From CAVWUA01 sp963758025 (GTDB lineage: Bacteria; Planctomycetota; Planctomycetia; Isosphaerales; Isosphaeraceae), in contig CAVWUA010000020.1 of the NCBI GenBank assembly GCA_963758025.1, positions 87,034 to 151,033 of the forward strand: a stretch of 64,000 bases of DNA, given 5' to 3'. The notes under the pieces were generated by a model, which was not told where the DNA came from, did not search any database, and saw only the letters and a program-made list of their open reading frames with translations. Shown here one piece after another: positions 1 to 8,751 of the stretch. Both the position numbers and the translations under genes were made by a program. Position 1 is the first letter of the stretch. The number at the start of each line of letters is the position of its first letter.

Positions 1-1854
1 GAGGTCTCCCCCAAGAAGGTTCCGGGGGCGACCAAGGACCTCGTCGCCGCCGGCTGGCACGTCGAGGCCGAAGGGGTACTCATCCGCCAGGCCTCCGAGT
101 TCAAGCTGGCCATCACCAGCGGCATCGACTGGCTGGAACTCGGCGGCCAGGTCGATTTCGGCGGCCAGGGGGTCCCCCTGCCCCAGATCCTCGACGCCGC
201 CCGGCGCGGGGTGGACATGATCCCCCTGGGCGACGGCTCGATGGGGATGCTCCCCGAGGACTGGCTCAAGAAGTACGGCCTCCTGATCGACCAGGGGGTC
301 ACGGACGAGGACGGCAACCTCCGGTTCGACATGTCGCAGGCCGGCTTGCTCGACGCCCTGCTCGCCGCGCAGCCGGAGATCCGCTGCGATACCGGGTTCG
401 CCAAGGTCCGCAAGCAACTGCACGCCTTCGAGGGGGTCGAGCCGCTGGATGCCCCCCCTGGGTTCCAGGGGGACCTGCGGCCGTACCAGCAGGAAGGGCT
501 CGGCTGGCTCGACTACCTCCGCAAGTTCGAGTTCGGCGGCATCCTCGCCGACGACATGGGCCTGGGCAAGACGATCCAGGTCCTCGCCCTCCTGCAAAGG
601 CGCCGGGCGCGCCGGCAGTCGAAGGGGCCGTCACTGATCGTCGTCCCCCGCTCGCTGGTCTTCAACTGGCTCCAGGAAGCGGAGAAGTTCACGCCGAGGC
701 TGCGGGTGCTCGACTACACAGGCCCCGGCCGCCACGCCCTCCGCGAGCGGTTCGGCGACTACGACCTGATCGTCACGACCTACGGCACGATGCGCTCGGA
801 CGTCGTCGAGCTGAGCCAGATCGAGTTCGATTACGCGATCCTCGACGAGGCCCAGGCGATCAAGAACGCCGAGAGCCAGTCGGCCAAGGCCGCGCGGCTC
901 TTGAAGGCCCGGCACCGCCTGGCCATGAGCGGCACGCCGATCGAGAACCACCTGGGCGAACTCTGGTCGATCTTCGAGTTCCTCAACCCCGGCATGCTCG
1001 GTACGGCCAGCGTCTTCAAGAAGCACGCCGGCGGCATCCAGGGGCAGGACGAGCAGGCCCGCGTCCTTTTAGCCAAGGCGCTCAAGCCGTTCATCCTCCG
1101 CCGCACGAAGCGTCAGGTCGTCAAGGACCTGCCCGAAAAGTTCGAGCAGAACCTCTACTGCGACATGGAGGCCGGCCAGCGGAAGATGTACGAGGAGCTG
1201 CTCTCGCACTACCGCGCGGCCCTCTTGCGGAAGGACGCCAAGGAGCTGAAGACCTCGAAGATCGAGGTCCTGGAAGCCCTCCTGCGGCTGCGGCAGGCCT
1301 CCTGTCATCCGGGCCTGATCGACTCCGAGCGCGTGACGGACCCCTCCGCCAAGCTCGACATGCTCATGTACCAGATGGAGGAGGTCATCGACGAGGGGCA
1401 CAAGGTCCTGGTCTTCTCGCAGTTCACCAGCTTCCTGGCGATCGTCAAGTCGCGCCTGGAGAAGGAAGGGCTGACCTACGAGTACCTCGACGGCCGCACC
1501 CGCAACCGTGAGGAGCGGGTCGAGCGGTTCCAGAACGACCCGTCGATCCCGATCTTCCTGATCAGCCTGAAGGCCGGCGGCCTCGGCCTGAACCTGACGG
1601 CGGCCGAGTACGTGTACCTGCTCGACCCCTGGTGGAACCCGGCCGTCGAGGCGCAGGCCATCGACCGCTCGCACCGCATCGGCCAGACCCAGCAGGTCTT
1701 CGCCTACCGCCTGATCTGCCGGGACACCGTCGAGCAGAAGATCCTCGACCTCCAGCAGCGCAAGCGCGAGCTGGCCGACGCGATCCTCGACTCCGACAAC
1801 CGGAACATCATCCGCGCCCTGACCCGCGACGACCTGGAGTTCCTCCTCTCCTGA
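1..1854 (+). CDS. SNF2-family DEAD/DEAH helicase, 5' end outside window
   Basis: The frame is open from base 1, so the true start lies upstream; 617 residues are visible. An accessory N-terminal stretch (about residues 1-150) is followed by a complete SNF2 ATPase core. Walker A reads DDMGLGKT at about 184-191, motif II is DEAQ, motif III is SGTPIENHLGELWSIF, and the C-terminal helicase lobe has KAGGLGLNLT, WWNPAVEAQAIDRSHRIGQ and an intact stop. This organisation is that of bacterial SNF2/Rad54-like translocases with a long N-terminal extension (often SWIM/SNF2 proteins), which remodel DNA-protein complexes using ATP. The catalytic core shows no damage. The exact role is unknown because the N-terminal half is missing. 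Confidence 0.93.
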   Translation, partial: EVSPKKVPGATKDLVAAGWHVEAEGVLIRQASEFKLAITSGIDWLELGGQVDFGGQGVPLPQILDAARRGVDMIPLGDGSMGMLPEDWLKKYGLLIDQGVTDEDGNLRFDMSQAGLLDALLAAQPEIRCDTGFAKVRKQLHAFEGVEPLDAPPGFQGDLRPYQQEGLGWLDYLRKFEFGGILADDMGLGKTIQVLALLQRRRARRQSKGPSLIVVPRSLVFNWLQEAEKFTPRLRVLDYTGPGRHALRERFGDYDLIVTTYGTMRSDVVELSQIEFDYAILDEAQAIKNAESQSAKAARLLKARHRLAMSGTPIENHLGELWSIFEFLNPGMLGTASVFKKHAGGIQGQDEQARVLLAKALKPFILRRTKRQVVKDLPEKFEQNLYCDMEAGQRKMYEELLSHYRAALLRKDAKELKTSKIEVLEALLRLRQASCHPGLIDSERVTDPSAKLDMLMYQMEEVIDEGHKVLVFSQFTSFLAIVKSRLEKEGLTYEYLDGRTRNREERVERFQNDPSIPIFLISLKAGGLGLNLTAAEYVYLLDPWWNPAVEAQAIDRSHRIGQTQQVFAYRLICRDTVEQKILDLQQRKRELADAILDSDNRNIIRALTRDDLEFLLS

Positions 1855-2408
1855 CCGCCCCGCCCAGTGACATTCTCGAACCACACCGCCGGCCCCCCGG
1901 TGTGTTGCTGATACAGGACGCGCGTTTTTTCCGTTTCCAGACCGCCTGAAATTGCCGCAACACGTTTCCCTTCAAGTAGAAACGGCTATTTTTCGGCCTC
2001 GTTTCCAGCGGCTCGCGAGTGTTGCTGACCTCAACGGCCCATTTCGGACGACGTTCGAAGGGGACCATCGAGCGGAAACCATTACCTGGAAACAAGATCC
2101 GCGAGGACGATCCGCCGCCCCGGGATCGCCCGGCATCCGCCAGGGGGGCCAAACGAGCACGAAGAGAGTGTTGCTGATCTTGCGCGATGCCGCGCGCCGG
2201 AGGAGGAGAAGTGACAATCGGTGGACACGGTTTTCCGCCTCGACTTCGACCTCCATGCTCCCTCGGCGATTGCCCCCGGCTCGGCGGTGACTGCCAGTTG
2301 AACAATGAAACGCGGGCTGTGACCGTGTCGGTCACTGGCGGATAAGATAGAATCTGGATAGTTCTCCGATGACGACTGAACGCGATCCCTGGTTTTCGGG
2401 ATGCTTCC
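1855..2408. other. Intergenic gap with three copies of a 10-bp word
   Basis: No convincing gene is seen in these 554 bases. The word GTGTTGCTGA occurs three times on the plus strand at 1902-1911, 2019-2028 and 2168-2177, and the word GTTTCCAG occurs twice near the first two copies. The function is unknown. Promoter signals for the following protease gene presumably lie at the right end. Confidence 0.5.
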
Positions 2409-2948
2409 ATGCCAGACACCGTCGATGAAACCGTGCCTTACCTGTCGTCCCAGCAGGTGGAGAGTCGGGCGAACGAGGTGCTCAAGCGGCACAACCTCAC
2501 AACCGTGCCCATTGACCCGGTGATGCTCGCCCACCGTGAAGGCATCCGGGTCAACAACGCCAAATTCGCCGATGATTCCATGGCCGGCATGATCGTCAAG
2601 CGAGGCAAAGACGTCACGATGCTGGTGGATTTTGATGACCCGCCATACCGGAAGCGGTTCACCATCGCCCACGAACTGGGCCACCATTTCCTGCATCTGA
2701 TGGGCGACGGCGAATACATCGACAAGGAAGCGAACATGTTTCGGCGGCAACCGGCCGAGGACCGCCGGATGACGCCGGAATGGCGTAGGGAAATCCAGGC
2801 GAACCAGTTCGCCGCATCGCTGCTGATGCCCGAGGACGAGGTCCGCCGTTACTGGAACGAGCGCAAGTCGATCGAGGAGCTGGCGAGAATCTTCAACGTC
2901 TCCGACGAAGCGATGGGCTATCGTGTCGATGCGCTGGGGCTGGATTGA
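2409..2948 (+). CDS. ImmA/IrrE-family zinc metallo-endopeptidase
   Basis: The protein has 179 residues and matches the ImmA/IrrE (DUF955) family. The zinc-binding HEXXH helix reads FTIAHELGHHFLHL at about residues 80-93, and the third ligand is expected in the EIQANQFAASLLMP segment at about 130-143, a typical signature of the family. Known members cleave partner repressors in mobile elements or stress responses (ImmA/ImmR, IrrE/DdrO). No XRE-type repressor is encoded beside it, which is unusual. Instead its stop codon overlaps the start of a small membrane protein by one base (TGATG), indicating translational coupling. The ATG at 2409 is chosen because upstream sequence lacks coding character. 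The target is unknown. Confidence 0.9.
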   Translation: MPDTVDETVPYLSSQQVESRANEVLKRHNLTTVPIDPVMLAHREGIRVNNAKFADDSMAGMIVKRGKDVTMLVDFDDPPYRKRFTIAHELGHHFLHLMGDGEYIDKEANMFRRQPAEDRRMTPEWRREIQANQFAASLLMPEDEVRRYWNERKSIEELARIFNVSDEAMGYRVDALGLD

Positions 2949-3391
2949 TGCCCGCGAAGAACAAGCTCCCCGAAACCATCCAGCAGGTTGCCGAGAAGGT
3001 CGGCGTTCTCGAAGTCGGCGAGCCGGTCACCAGCGAACAAATCGATAATATTGGCAAGCTGCAGGACATTCAGGAGCGCGCCAAGCACCATCGCACCATC
3101 GTCAGCGCCTGGAAGCAGCAGCAGGACCAAGACCGCAAGATGCGGAAGCTGTACGCGAACTGGTTGATGGGTGCCATGAGCGTCCAGGTTCTCGCCATCA
3201 ACATCATCTTCGTGCTGATCGGCTGCGGCGTGCTGAAATACGAGCCGTGGACCGCCAATACCTTCGTGATGGCCACCTTCGCCGAGATCAGCGCCTTCAT
3301 CTTGCTTGTGGTCAAATACCTGTTTCCCGCCACATCGGATCGGATTCTCGAACTGATCGACCGATTCAAGGAAAGGAACGAGACTCGATAA
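2948..3391 (+). CDS. Small two-helix membrane protein coupled to the protease
   Basis: The protein has 147 residues from the ATG at 2948, whose A is the last base of the preceding TGA; a TTG three bases earlier is the alternative. An N-terminal soluble, probably helical half (about 1-70, charged and Gln-rich) precedes two hydrophobic segments at about 74-97 and 105-128, then a short charged tail. I do not recognise a named family. Tight coupling to the ImmA/IrrE protease suggests that the two act together, for example as protease and membrane substrate or effector, but this is inference. A degenerate copy of the window's interspersed palindrome begins immediately after its stop codon. Confidence 0.75.
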   Translation: MPAKNKLPETIQQVAEKVGVLEVGEPVTSEQIDNIGKLQDIQERAKHHRTIVSAWKQQQDQDRKMRKLYANWLMGAMSVQVLAINIIFVLIGCGVLKYEPWTANTFVMATFAEISAFILLVVKYLFPATSDRILELIDRFKERNETR

Positions 3392-3409
3392 TGGTTCCCG
3401 ACACCTTTC
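3392..3409 (+). repeat. Degenerate copy of interspersed 3'-end palindrome
   Basis: TGGTTCCCGACACCTTTC directly follows the TAA at 3389-3391. It matches the core GGTTCCTGACACCTTT of the better copies at 4832, 9941, 11908 and 22126 with one change in the spacer and a lost left arm. Confidence 0.6.
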
Positions 3410-3583
3410 CTGGTCCATTTCCTGCTTTCAAGAGTGGATGCAATCGAGTAATTTGGTGAATTCAGTATCCGCCGAATTGAAGTAGGGAGGCTGTGAAACG
3501 ACCGGACGCCGGCATGAGGCAAATGGCGAGTGAGCAACATGGACAATCCTAGCCTTAAGTAAACATCTATTGAGGAACGTGCC

Positions 3584-4789
3584 ATGCGTGAAGCGATCAC
3601 CGCGTATTGCAAACGGGTTCAGGAGCTTGCCGAGCATGTCCGGGGAAATGAGCAGGCGACGAAGCAGAGCATCATCGGGCCGTTGCTAACCCTGCTGGGA
3701 TATGATCTGACCGACCCACGCGAGTGCATCCCGGAATATCGGGTGGACTTCGGCCGGGATCGCTCGGTCAAGCCGATCGACTGGGCGTTCTTTCAGAATG
3801 GGAAGCCGGTCTTTTTCGTCGAGGCCAAGGAGGTCGGCAAGCGCCTCAATAACTATGACGAGCAGCTCGCGGACTACTTCGCCAAGTCGCCCGAGGTCAA
3901 GCTGGGGATTCTCACCAACGGCGTGCAGTGGCGGTTCTTCACGGACGTGGTGGACGCCAACATCATGGACCGCGAGCCGTTCGTGCGCTGGGATGTGATC
4001 AACGATGAGAACCCGCCGTTCGAGTTCCTCACCCTGCTCCAGAAAGCGCAGTACAACGCCGAGCTGATCCGCACGTTCGCCCAGCGGAAGCGGGCGCAGA
4101 ACCTCCTGGTTTCCGAGCTGACCCGCCTCCTGGAACCGGCCCCCGAGTTCATCCGCCTGGCCGTCGCCAACATCGAGACGCGGAAGCTGACCGAGTCGGT
4201 GCTGGAGACGTGGAAGCCGGTGCTGGAGAACGCCATCAACGTCTGGGCCAAGCAGCGCATGCTCGACACGGTGCTGGAGTACCCCTCCCGGAGCGAAGGT
4301 TCGCTGATGAGCGACCCCTCGACCGCCAACCGCATCGAGACGACCCAGGAGGAACTCGACGGGTTCGAAACCGCCCAGCGCCTGCTCGGCCCGGATCGGC
4401 CGATCGCCTGGCAGGACACCATCTCTTATTTCAAGATCCACTTACCCGAGCGCCATACGTGGGTCTTCTGCCGCCTCTACTTCAGCCGCAAACGCCCCTG
4501 CGTCTGGGTCCCCTTGCCCGAGGACGAAGTCCAAAGCCTGGCCCCCGATTTCCCGGTGTCGTGCCCCCAACTGGGCTGGTCGTGCATCACCCTGACCGAG
4601 ACAACCGAACTGGAACGCCTCGGCGATGTCCTCCGCGCGGCGTGGGAGAGCCAGAAGGCCATCCGCGGCGGCTCGGCCGATCCTCGCGACGATCGATCGG
4701 AGTCGGCGGAAGACCCGCCTCAAGCCGAATCCGCCGAGGAACCGTCCCCTTCCGCGTTGCCGACCGTGGGGCCTGTCGCGAACCCATAA
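3584..4789 (+). CDS. HsdR N-terminal-domain (PD-(D/E)XK) nuclease-like protein
   Basis: The protein has 401 residues. The N-terminal ~150 residues resemble the type I restriction HsdR_N/PD-(D/E)XK nuclease fold: a GNEQATKQSIIGPLL helix, GYD, the acidic residue in PIDWAFF (about 65-71) and the FVEAK strand (about 78-82) supply the usual D...ExK constellation, followed by an adenine-like ILTNGVQWRFF strand. No helicase motor follows, so it is not a full HsdR. The middle is helical and the last 60 residues are acidic, Pro/Ser-rich and probably disordered. Such stand-alone proteins are common and of unknown role. The start has an AGGA motif 8 bases upstream. Neighbouring genes hint at a defence or conflict locus, but no methylase or specificity subunit is present. 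Confidence 0.85.
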   Translation: MREAITAYCKRVQELAEHVRGNEQATKQSIIGPLLTLLGYDLTDPRECIPEYRVDFGRDRSVKPIDWAFFQNGKPVFFVEAKEVGKRLNNYDEQLADYFAKSPEVKLGILTNGVQWRFFTDVVDANIMDREPFVRWDVINDENPPFEFLTLLQKAQYNAELIRTFAQRKRAQNLLVSELTRLLEPAPEFIRLAVANIETRKLTESVLETWKPVLENAINVWAKQRMLDTVLEYPSRSEGSLMSDPSTANRIETTQEELDGFETAQRLLGPDRPIAWQDTISYFKIHLPERHTWVFCRLYFSRKRPCVWVPLPEDEVQSLAPDFPVSCPQLGWSCITLTETTELERLGDVLRAAWESQKAIRGGSADPRDDRSESAEDPPQAESAEEPSPSALPTVGPVANP

Positions 4790-5195
4790 TCATCAAAGAA
4801 ATACGATGATAAACAGAAGAGGGTGTCGGTCGAAAAGGTTCCTGACACCTTTTTTGCGCACCCTGATCTTCTCGTCAAAGATTTTTTAACGGATTCCGAG
4901 AGCCTGGAAGAATCGAGGCCTCGCGCTCAAAATCAAGCCGTAAACTTCTATCAATTCGGCGGATATGGCGAACGTTCGGGTGGGCGGCGAATGCCTTGGC
5001 CATTTCAGGATTCCTTGGCGATGACAAAATTCCATTTTTTTCCGCTTGATATGGGACCCGACGAATCAGATAACCGAGGAGGGAAACGCGCAACGCGGGA
5101 GAAGTCGCGGACTTGTATCTTGATCTCTCGTCGTCATGCATGATTGTTCGCGATGACCGCGGGCTGTAGCGTCACAACCCTAGGAGAACAAAGGA
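4790..5195. other. Intergenic gap, repeat at left, no gene seen
   Basis: Apart from the palindromic repeat at 4821-4855 this 406-base gap has no supported gene. It is less GC-rich than its surroundings. The right end contains the leader of the lipoprotein gene, with AGGAGAACAAAGGA immediately before its start codon. Confidence 0.5.
4821..4855 (+). repeat. Interspersed 3'-end palindrome, copy with extra outer arm
   Basis: The core AAAAGGT-TCCTGAC-ACCTTTT lies at 4833-4853, about 43 bases after the stop at 4789. An upstream GGTGTC at 4822-4827 can alternatively pair with GACACC at 4844-4849. It ends in a T-run and could act as a transcription terminator on the plus strand. Confidence 0.75.
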
Positions 5196-5396
5196 ATGGT
5201 TAGTGCTGTCATCCGTCGATTCCGCCGATTCTCACCAGGAATTCTGGCGGCGTCCCTCCTGCTGATCCCCGCGCTTTCGGGTTGCTCGAACAAGGTTGAG
5301 GAGGGGACGCTTCAGGAGGAGCAAGCGCCAGAAATCACCGACGCCAACAACGCGATGATGGACTACGCGAAGACGCAGGGCAAGACGAAGGATTAA
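5196..5396 (+). CDS. Small lipoprotein preceding a DUF1559 gene
   Basis: The protein has 66 residues. A basic start and a hydrophobic stretch (about 14-27) lead to the lipobox LSGC near residue 28, so it should be lipidated and exported. The mature part is only about 38 residues, acidic at first and ending in a Lys-rich tail. The function is unknown. A strong ribosome-binding region (AGGAGAACAAAGGA) precedes the ATG. It lies 125 bases upstream of the DUF1559 gene on the same strand. Equivalent small lipoproteins accompany two other DUF1559 genes in this window, so the pairing looks functional. Confidence 0.85.
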   Translation: MVSAVIRRFRRFSPGILAASLLLIPALSGCSNKVEEGTLQEEQAPEITDANNAMMDYAKTQGKTKD

Positions 5397-5521
5397 CGCC
5401 CTCCGTCGGTTGGTCGTCCGTCCGTTTCGCCGACGGACCGGGGGCGATCGTGTCCCCCTTCCGTCGGCGTCCAATCTCGATCGTTCTCGTTGCATCCCGT
5501 CATCTTTCCGGGGGTCATTTC

Positions 5522-6592
5522 ATGCGAACGTCACTTGCCAGATCAAACCGTGATCGAGGTTTCACCTTGATCGAGCTGCTGGTCGTGATCGCGATCATCG
5601 GCGTCCTGATCGCCCTGCTGCTGCCCGCCGTCCAGGCCGCGCGCGAGGCCGCCCGGCGCAGCCAGTGCACCAACAACCTGAAGCAGATCGGGCTCGGGCT
5701 GCACAACTACCACTCGGCCGTCGGCTCCTTCCCGATGGGTAGCTCGTTGAACGAGATCAACGGCTCGGGTTACAAGGAGGGCTGGTCAAGCTGGAGCTCC
5801 CACGGCATGCTCCTGCCGTACATCGAGCAGCAGCCCTTGTACAACGCGGCGAACTTTTACTACGCCCCGGAATGGGCGACCAACATCTGCTATTTCATCA
5901 ACTCGACGGTCTCCAACAGCGTGTTGAACGTGTTCCTCTGCCCCTCCGACGGAAACTCGGGGCGGCCGGGGCCGTGGATCAACAACTACGTGGCCAGCCA
6001 GGGGACGAGCACGTACGAAATCCATTACTGGTACGGCCAGTCGGAAGTCAGCGGTCTGTTCGCCTACTACACGAGGGCCTACAGCATCGCCTCGGTGACG
6101 GATGGCACCTCGAACACGATCGCCTTCTCGGAGATCCTGGTGAACCCGCCGCAAGCGCGCGGCCGCGGTCGGGCGACGGGCAACGCCAGCGGCTTGCAGA
6201 CCGTCAACCGCTTCGACATTCAGGAGGTGGCCAACACGCTCGCGGCGTATAAAGCCGACCTGGCGATCTGCTCGGCCCAGTTCCAGGCCGCGCCCGGGAA
6301 CGGCCCCGGCTCGCGCTGGTCCACCGGAGCGATGGGCTACACGATGTTCAACACCATCGTTCCCCCCAACGGCGCGGGCGGGCAGGTCAAGTGGAGCGCC
6401 TGCCGCAACGGGTGCTGCTCCCAGGCCCAGCACGCGAACTACGTCAACGCGATGAGCAACCACTCCGGCGGCGTCAACGTGCTGATGGGCGACGGCAGCG
6501 TCCGTTTCGTCAAGGATTCGATCCAGCCGTACATCTGGTGGGGCCTCGGCACCAAGGCCGGCGGAGAGGCGATCTCCGCCGATCAGTATTGA
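5522..6592 (+). CDS. DUF1559 pseudopilin-like protein
   Basis: The protein has 356 residues from the ATG at 5522, chosen because it places a short basic leader before the prepilin cleavage motif RGFTLIELLVVIAII. The hydrophobic N-terminal helix is followed by the conserved AAREAARRSQCTNNLKQIG segment, then a large beta-rich globular domain with the C-terminal H-x-G-G...GDGSVRF motif (SNHSGGVNVLMGDGSVRF) typical of the planctomycete DUF1559/SBP_bac_10 family. These proteins are hugely expanded in Planctomycetota and are thought to be processed by a prepilin peptidase and displayed at the cell surface; their exact role is unsettled. It is preceded by a lipoprotein gene and followed by a strong hairpin terminator. 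Confidence 0.95.
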   Translation: MRTSLARSNRDRGFTLIELLVVIAIIGVLIALLLPAVQAAREAARRSQCTNNLKQIGLGLHNYHSAVGSFPMGSSLNEINGSGYKEGWSSWSSHGMLLPYIEQQPLYNAANFYYAPEWATNICYFINSTVSNSVLNVFLCPSDGNSGRPGPWINNYVASQGTSTYEIHYWYGQSEVSGLFAYYTRAYSIASVTDGTSNTIAFSEILVNPPQARGRGRATGNASGLQTVNRFDIQEVANTLAAYKADLAICSAQFQAAPGNGPGSRWSTGAMGYTMFNTIVPPNGAGGQVKWSACRNGCCSQAQHANYVNAMSNHSGGVNVLMGDGSVRFVKDSIQPYIWWGLGTKAGGEAISADQY

Positions 6593-6623
6593 TTCCGACC
6601 CGACCGACCGTTGGGTGAACGAC

Positions 6624-6648
6624 CCGCCCGCGGATCGGCCGCGGGCGG
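6624..6648 (+). terminator. GC-rich hairpin after the DUF1559 gene
   Basis: The arms CCGCCCGCGG and CCGCGGGCGG form a 10-bp stem around a 5-base loop, 31 bases beyond the stop at 6592. There is no U-run, so termination efficiency is uncertain. Confidence 0.6.
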
Positions 6649-6831
6649 CGGGACATGACCGGCGGCGCGGGGCCAGACGCTCTCTTCGGCCTCGCGCCGC
6701 CGTTTTGCTGAGGGCGGGAAGAAGACGACATCGCTAGCCCCCCAACCCGGCCCGAGAGCCAGGCTCCGCGCGCATCCCCTCCCGCCGGCATCGCGTGGAC
6801 CGCCCCCGACTCCCCCGAGGGATCATCATCC

Positions 6832-7680
6832 ATGTCATCCGAACATCCAATCACACCCACGCCTCCCCCTCCGGACACCGACCAACCGGTGGCGCCCCCT
6901 CCGGACCGGGACCTGTCCGGTCCTCCCCCTGTCGCGGAGGTCCGTTCCGGGCGGATCTGGGCCTTTGCCCTGGGGGCGGGGGTGCTGGCCGGGCTCCTCT
7001 CCGCCGGGGTGGGAGAGGGGATTTATGACCTCTTTCAGCCTGGACTGGTCGAGCAGGAGGTCATGGGGGAGAAGAACATGGTCGCCCCGCCTCATGAGAT
7101 CGCCGCGGCGACCCGAAAGAACGCCGCCTTGACGTTTGGCCTGATGGCGGCCCTGCTCGGGCTGGCGTCCGGCGTGGCGGGGGGCCTGGCCGGCCGCGAT
7201 GGCCGCTCGGGGGTCCGTGCGGGCCTCGTCGGTCTGGCCGCCGGGGCGATCGCGACGGCCCTCGCCGCCTGGCTGATCGTCCCTGTGTACGAGGGCTATG
7301 CCTTCCGGGTGCAGTCGAACGCGGGGGACGAGAGCCTGCTCTTGCCCTTGCTCGTCCATGCGGGCATCTGGGCGGCCGCCGGCGCCGCGGGCGGGCTGGC
7401 GTTCGGTCTGGGACTGGGGGATCGCCGCCTGGCCCTGTTCACCCTGATCGGCGGCCTCGTCGGCGCCGCGATCGGCGCGGCGATTTACGAGATCCTCGGC
7501 GGCATCCTCTTCCCGATGGACAAGACCCCGCAGCCCTTCGCCACGTCATGGATGCCCCGCACCCTGGCCCCGCTGCTGTCCTGCCTCCTCGCCGCCGCCG
7601 GCGCGGCCTTCGCCGCCCAGGACGCCCTCCGTGCCCGACGAAAGGAGGAAATTAAGGTGCCAGGAGCCGATTCGCCTTGA
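6832..7680 (+). CDS. Polytopic membrane protein of unknown function
   Basis: The protein has 282 residues. A Pro-rich N-terminal tail of about 40 residues is followed by about six Ala/Gly/Leu-rich hydrophobic segments (roughly 43-60, 98-116, 128-148, 168-190, 195-218, 240-258). Short loops contain GLAGRDGRSGVRAG and GDRRLALF. I recognise no catalytic motif; planctomycete proteins of this type are annotated only as hypothetical. The last residues (KVPGADSP) and the stop codon are encoded inside a 20-bp hairpin of the interspersed repeat family, so the original C-terminus may have been altered by repeat insertion. Confidence 0.8.
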   Translation: MSSEHPITPTPPPPDTDQPVAPPPDRDLSGPPPVAEVRSGRIWAFALGAGVLAGLLSAGVGEGIYDLFQPGLVEQEVMGEKNMVAPPHEIAAATRKNAALTFGLMAALLGLASGVAGGLAGRDGRSGVRAGLVGLAAGAIATALAAWLIVPVYEGYAFRVQSNAGDESLLLPLLVHAGIWAAAGAAGGLAFGLGLGDRRLALFTLIGGLVGAAIGAAIYEILGGILFPMDKTPQPFATSWMPRTLAPLLSCLLAAAGAAFAAQDALRARRKEEIKVPGADSP

Positions 7681-7698
7681 ATCGGCTCCTGACACCTT
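7654..7698 (+). repeat. Long hairpin form of the interspersed palindrome, contains the stop codon
   Basis: The left arm at 7654-7673 (AAGGTGCCAGGAGCCGATTC) and right arm at 7679-7698 form a 20-bp stem with one C-A mismatch and a 5-base loop (GCCTT). The arms carry both the AAGGTG and CCTGACACCTT halves of the short repeat copies, suggesting that the short copies derive from this long form by internal deletion. The TGA stop at 7678-7680 spans the loop and the first bases of the right arm. Confidence 0.8.
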
Positions 7699-7743
7699 AT
7701 TCCAGCGCAACGGTTGTGGGGCAGTCGATCGCTCCTCAACACG

Positions 7744-8751
7744 TCAGTACGATCCTTCCTGGATCACTTCACTTCCATTCATGGTTCCTATGGCCCGCCA
7801 AATGGTCCATTCAACCGTGTCCGTCTGAAAGGCGGCATGGCCATCGACGAAGAGAACCATCGCGCCGCCGGGATGCTGGCTCCCGGCCGTGTAGGCGCTT
7901 TGCGCGACCAAAGTTCCGTTCGTACAGGTATGGTCGTTTGGCGGCAGGGTGTGGTTGTAGGCTGATAGCCCAAGACTTCCCGCTATCCAGCTCGTTCCCT
8001 TGGGAGGGCCATTGAGTTGTGCCTTCGTCGCATCCAAGTTGTGGCAAAGTCGTGCAAACTGGTCGAACTGGCTTTCCTTTCTCAAGATGATCGGTGTCCT
8101 GAACGTGCTCCGCTTGGCATCGCGGACTCCCGGAGCTGACCCGAGGCTCCATTCCGAAAGTGCGACGGTCTGGCTCGTTCCATCAGTGATCTGTTGGAGG
8201 CTGTTGACCGTTTGCGATCGAGACCATGCGAAGGGGCCGTTATTCTTGGCCCCGCGTTCGTCGAAGCCGACTCCTTCATTACTCGCGTAGCTTGTCACCC
8301 CGCCGAACTTAGGCGGGGGAGCATCCGAAGGACAAAGTAGACTTTCGGGTTGGATTAGAGAAATCGTATAATTTTCGAGATAAGCGTCTGAAGCGTGTAT
8401 GGAAAAATTAATCGCGCCGTAGAGGGGCTGCTGGTCCATGTAGGGCAGGAGCATGGCATACGGGGAATAGCCTTTCTCCCCGCGCGGCAGTACGCCCATA
8501 ACCGAGATATAGTTATGGATCGCCAAGCCCAACTGCTTCAGGTTGTTAGTACATCGAGAGCGGCGGGCGGCCTCCCGGGCGGCCTGCACGGCGGGCAGAA
8601 GGAGTGCGATCAGGATTCCGAGGGTCGCAATGACCACCAGCACTTCAACGAGAGTAAAACCTCGCCTATTGAGGGGCCGTTTGCCGGGACCCTCGCCATT
8701 CTGACCACGAATCCACCCTGACCCGAGTTGCGAGGCGATTTGATCTCTCAC
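7744..8751 (-). CDS. DUF1559 pseudopilin-like protein (GTG start)
   Basis: The protein has 335 residues. I choose the GTG at 8751 because AGGAGG sits 8 bases upstream (8760-8765); a longer frame to 8844 has no such site and lacks coding character. A leader ending NRRGFTLVEVLVVIA gives the prepilin cleavage site, followed by the hydrophobic helix, AAREAARRSRCTNNLKQLG, a beta-rich domain, and the C-terminal QHPGGAMVLFVDGHAAF version of the H-x9-DG motif. It is more divergent than the other three copies here. No lipoprotein gene is adjacent, unlike at the other DUF1559 loci. Confidence 0.92.
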   Translation of the reverse strand: MRDQIASQLGSGWIRGQNGEGPGKRPLNRRGFTLVEVLVVIATLGILIALLLPAVQAAREAARRSRCTNNLKQLGLAIHNYISVMGVLPRGEKGYSPYAMLLPYMDQQPLYGAINFSIHASDAYLENYTISLIQPESLLCPSDAPPPKFGGVTSYASNEGVGFDERGAKNNGPFAWSRSQTVNSLQQITDGTSQTVALSEWSLGSAPGVRDAKRSTFRTPIILRKESQFDQFARLCHNLDATKAQLNGPPKGTSWIAGSLGLSAYNHTLPPNDHTCTNGTLVAQSAYTAGSQHPGGAMVLFVDGHAAFQTDTVEWTIWRAIGTMNGSEVIQEGSY

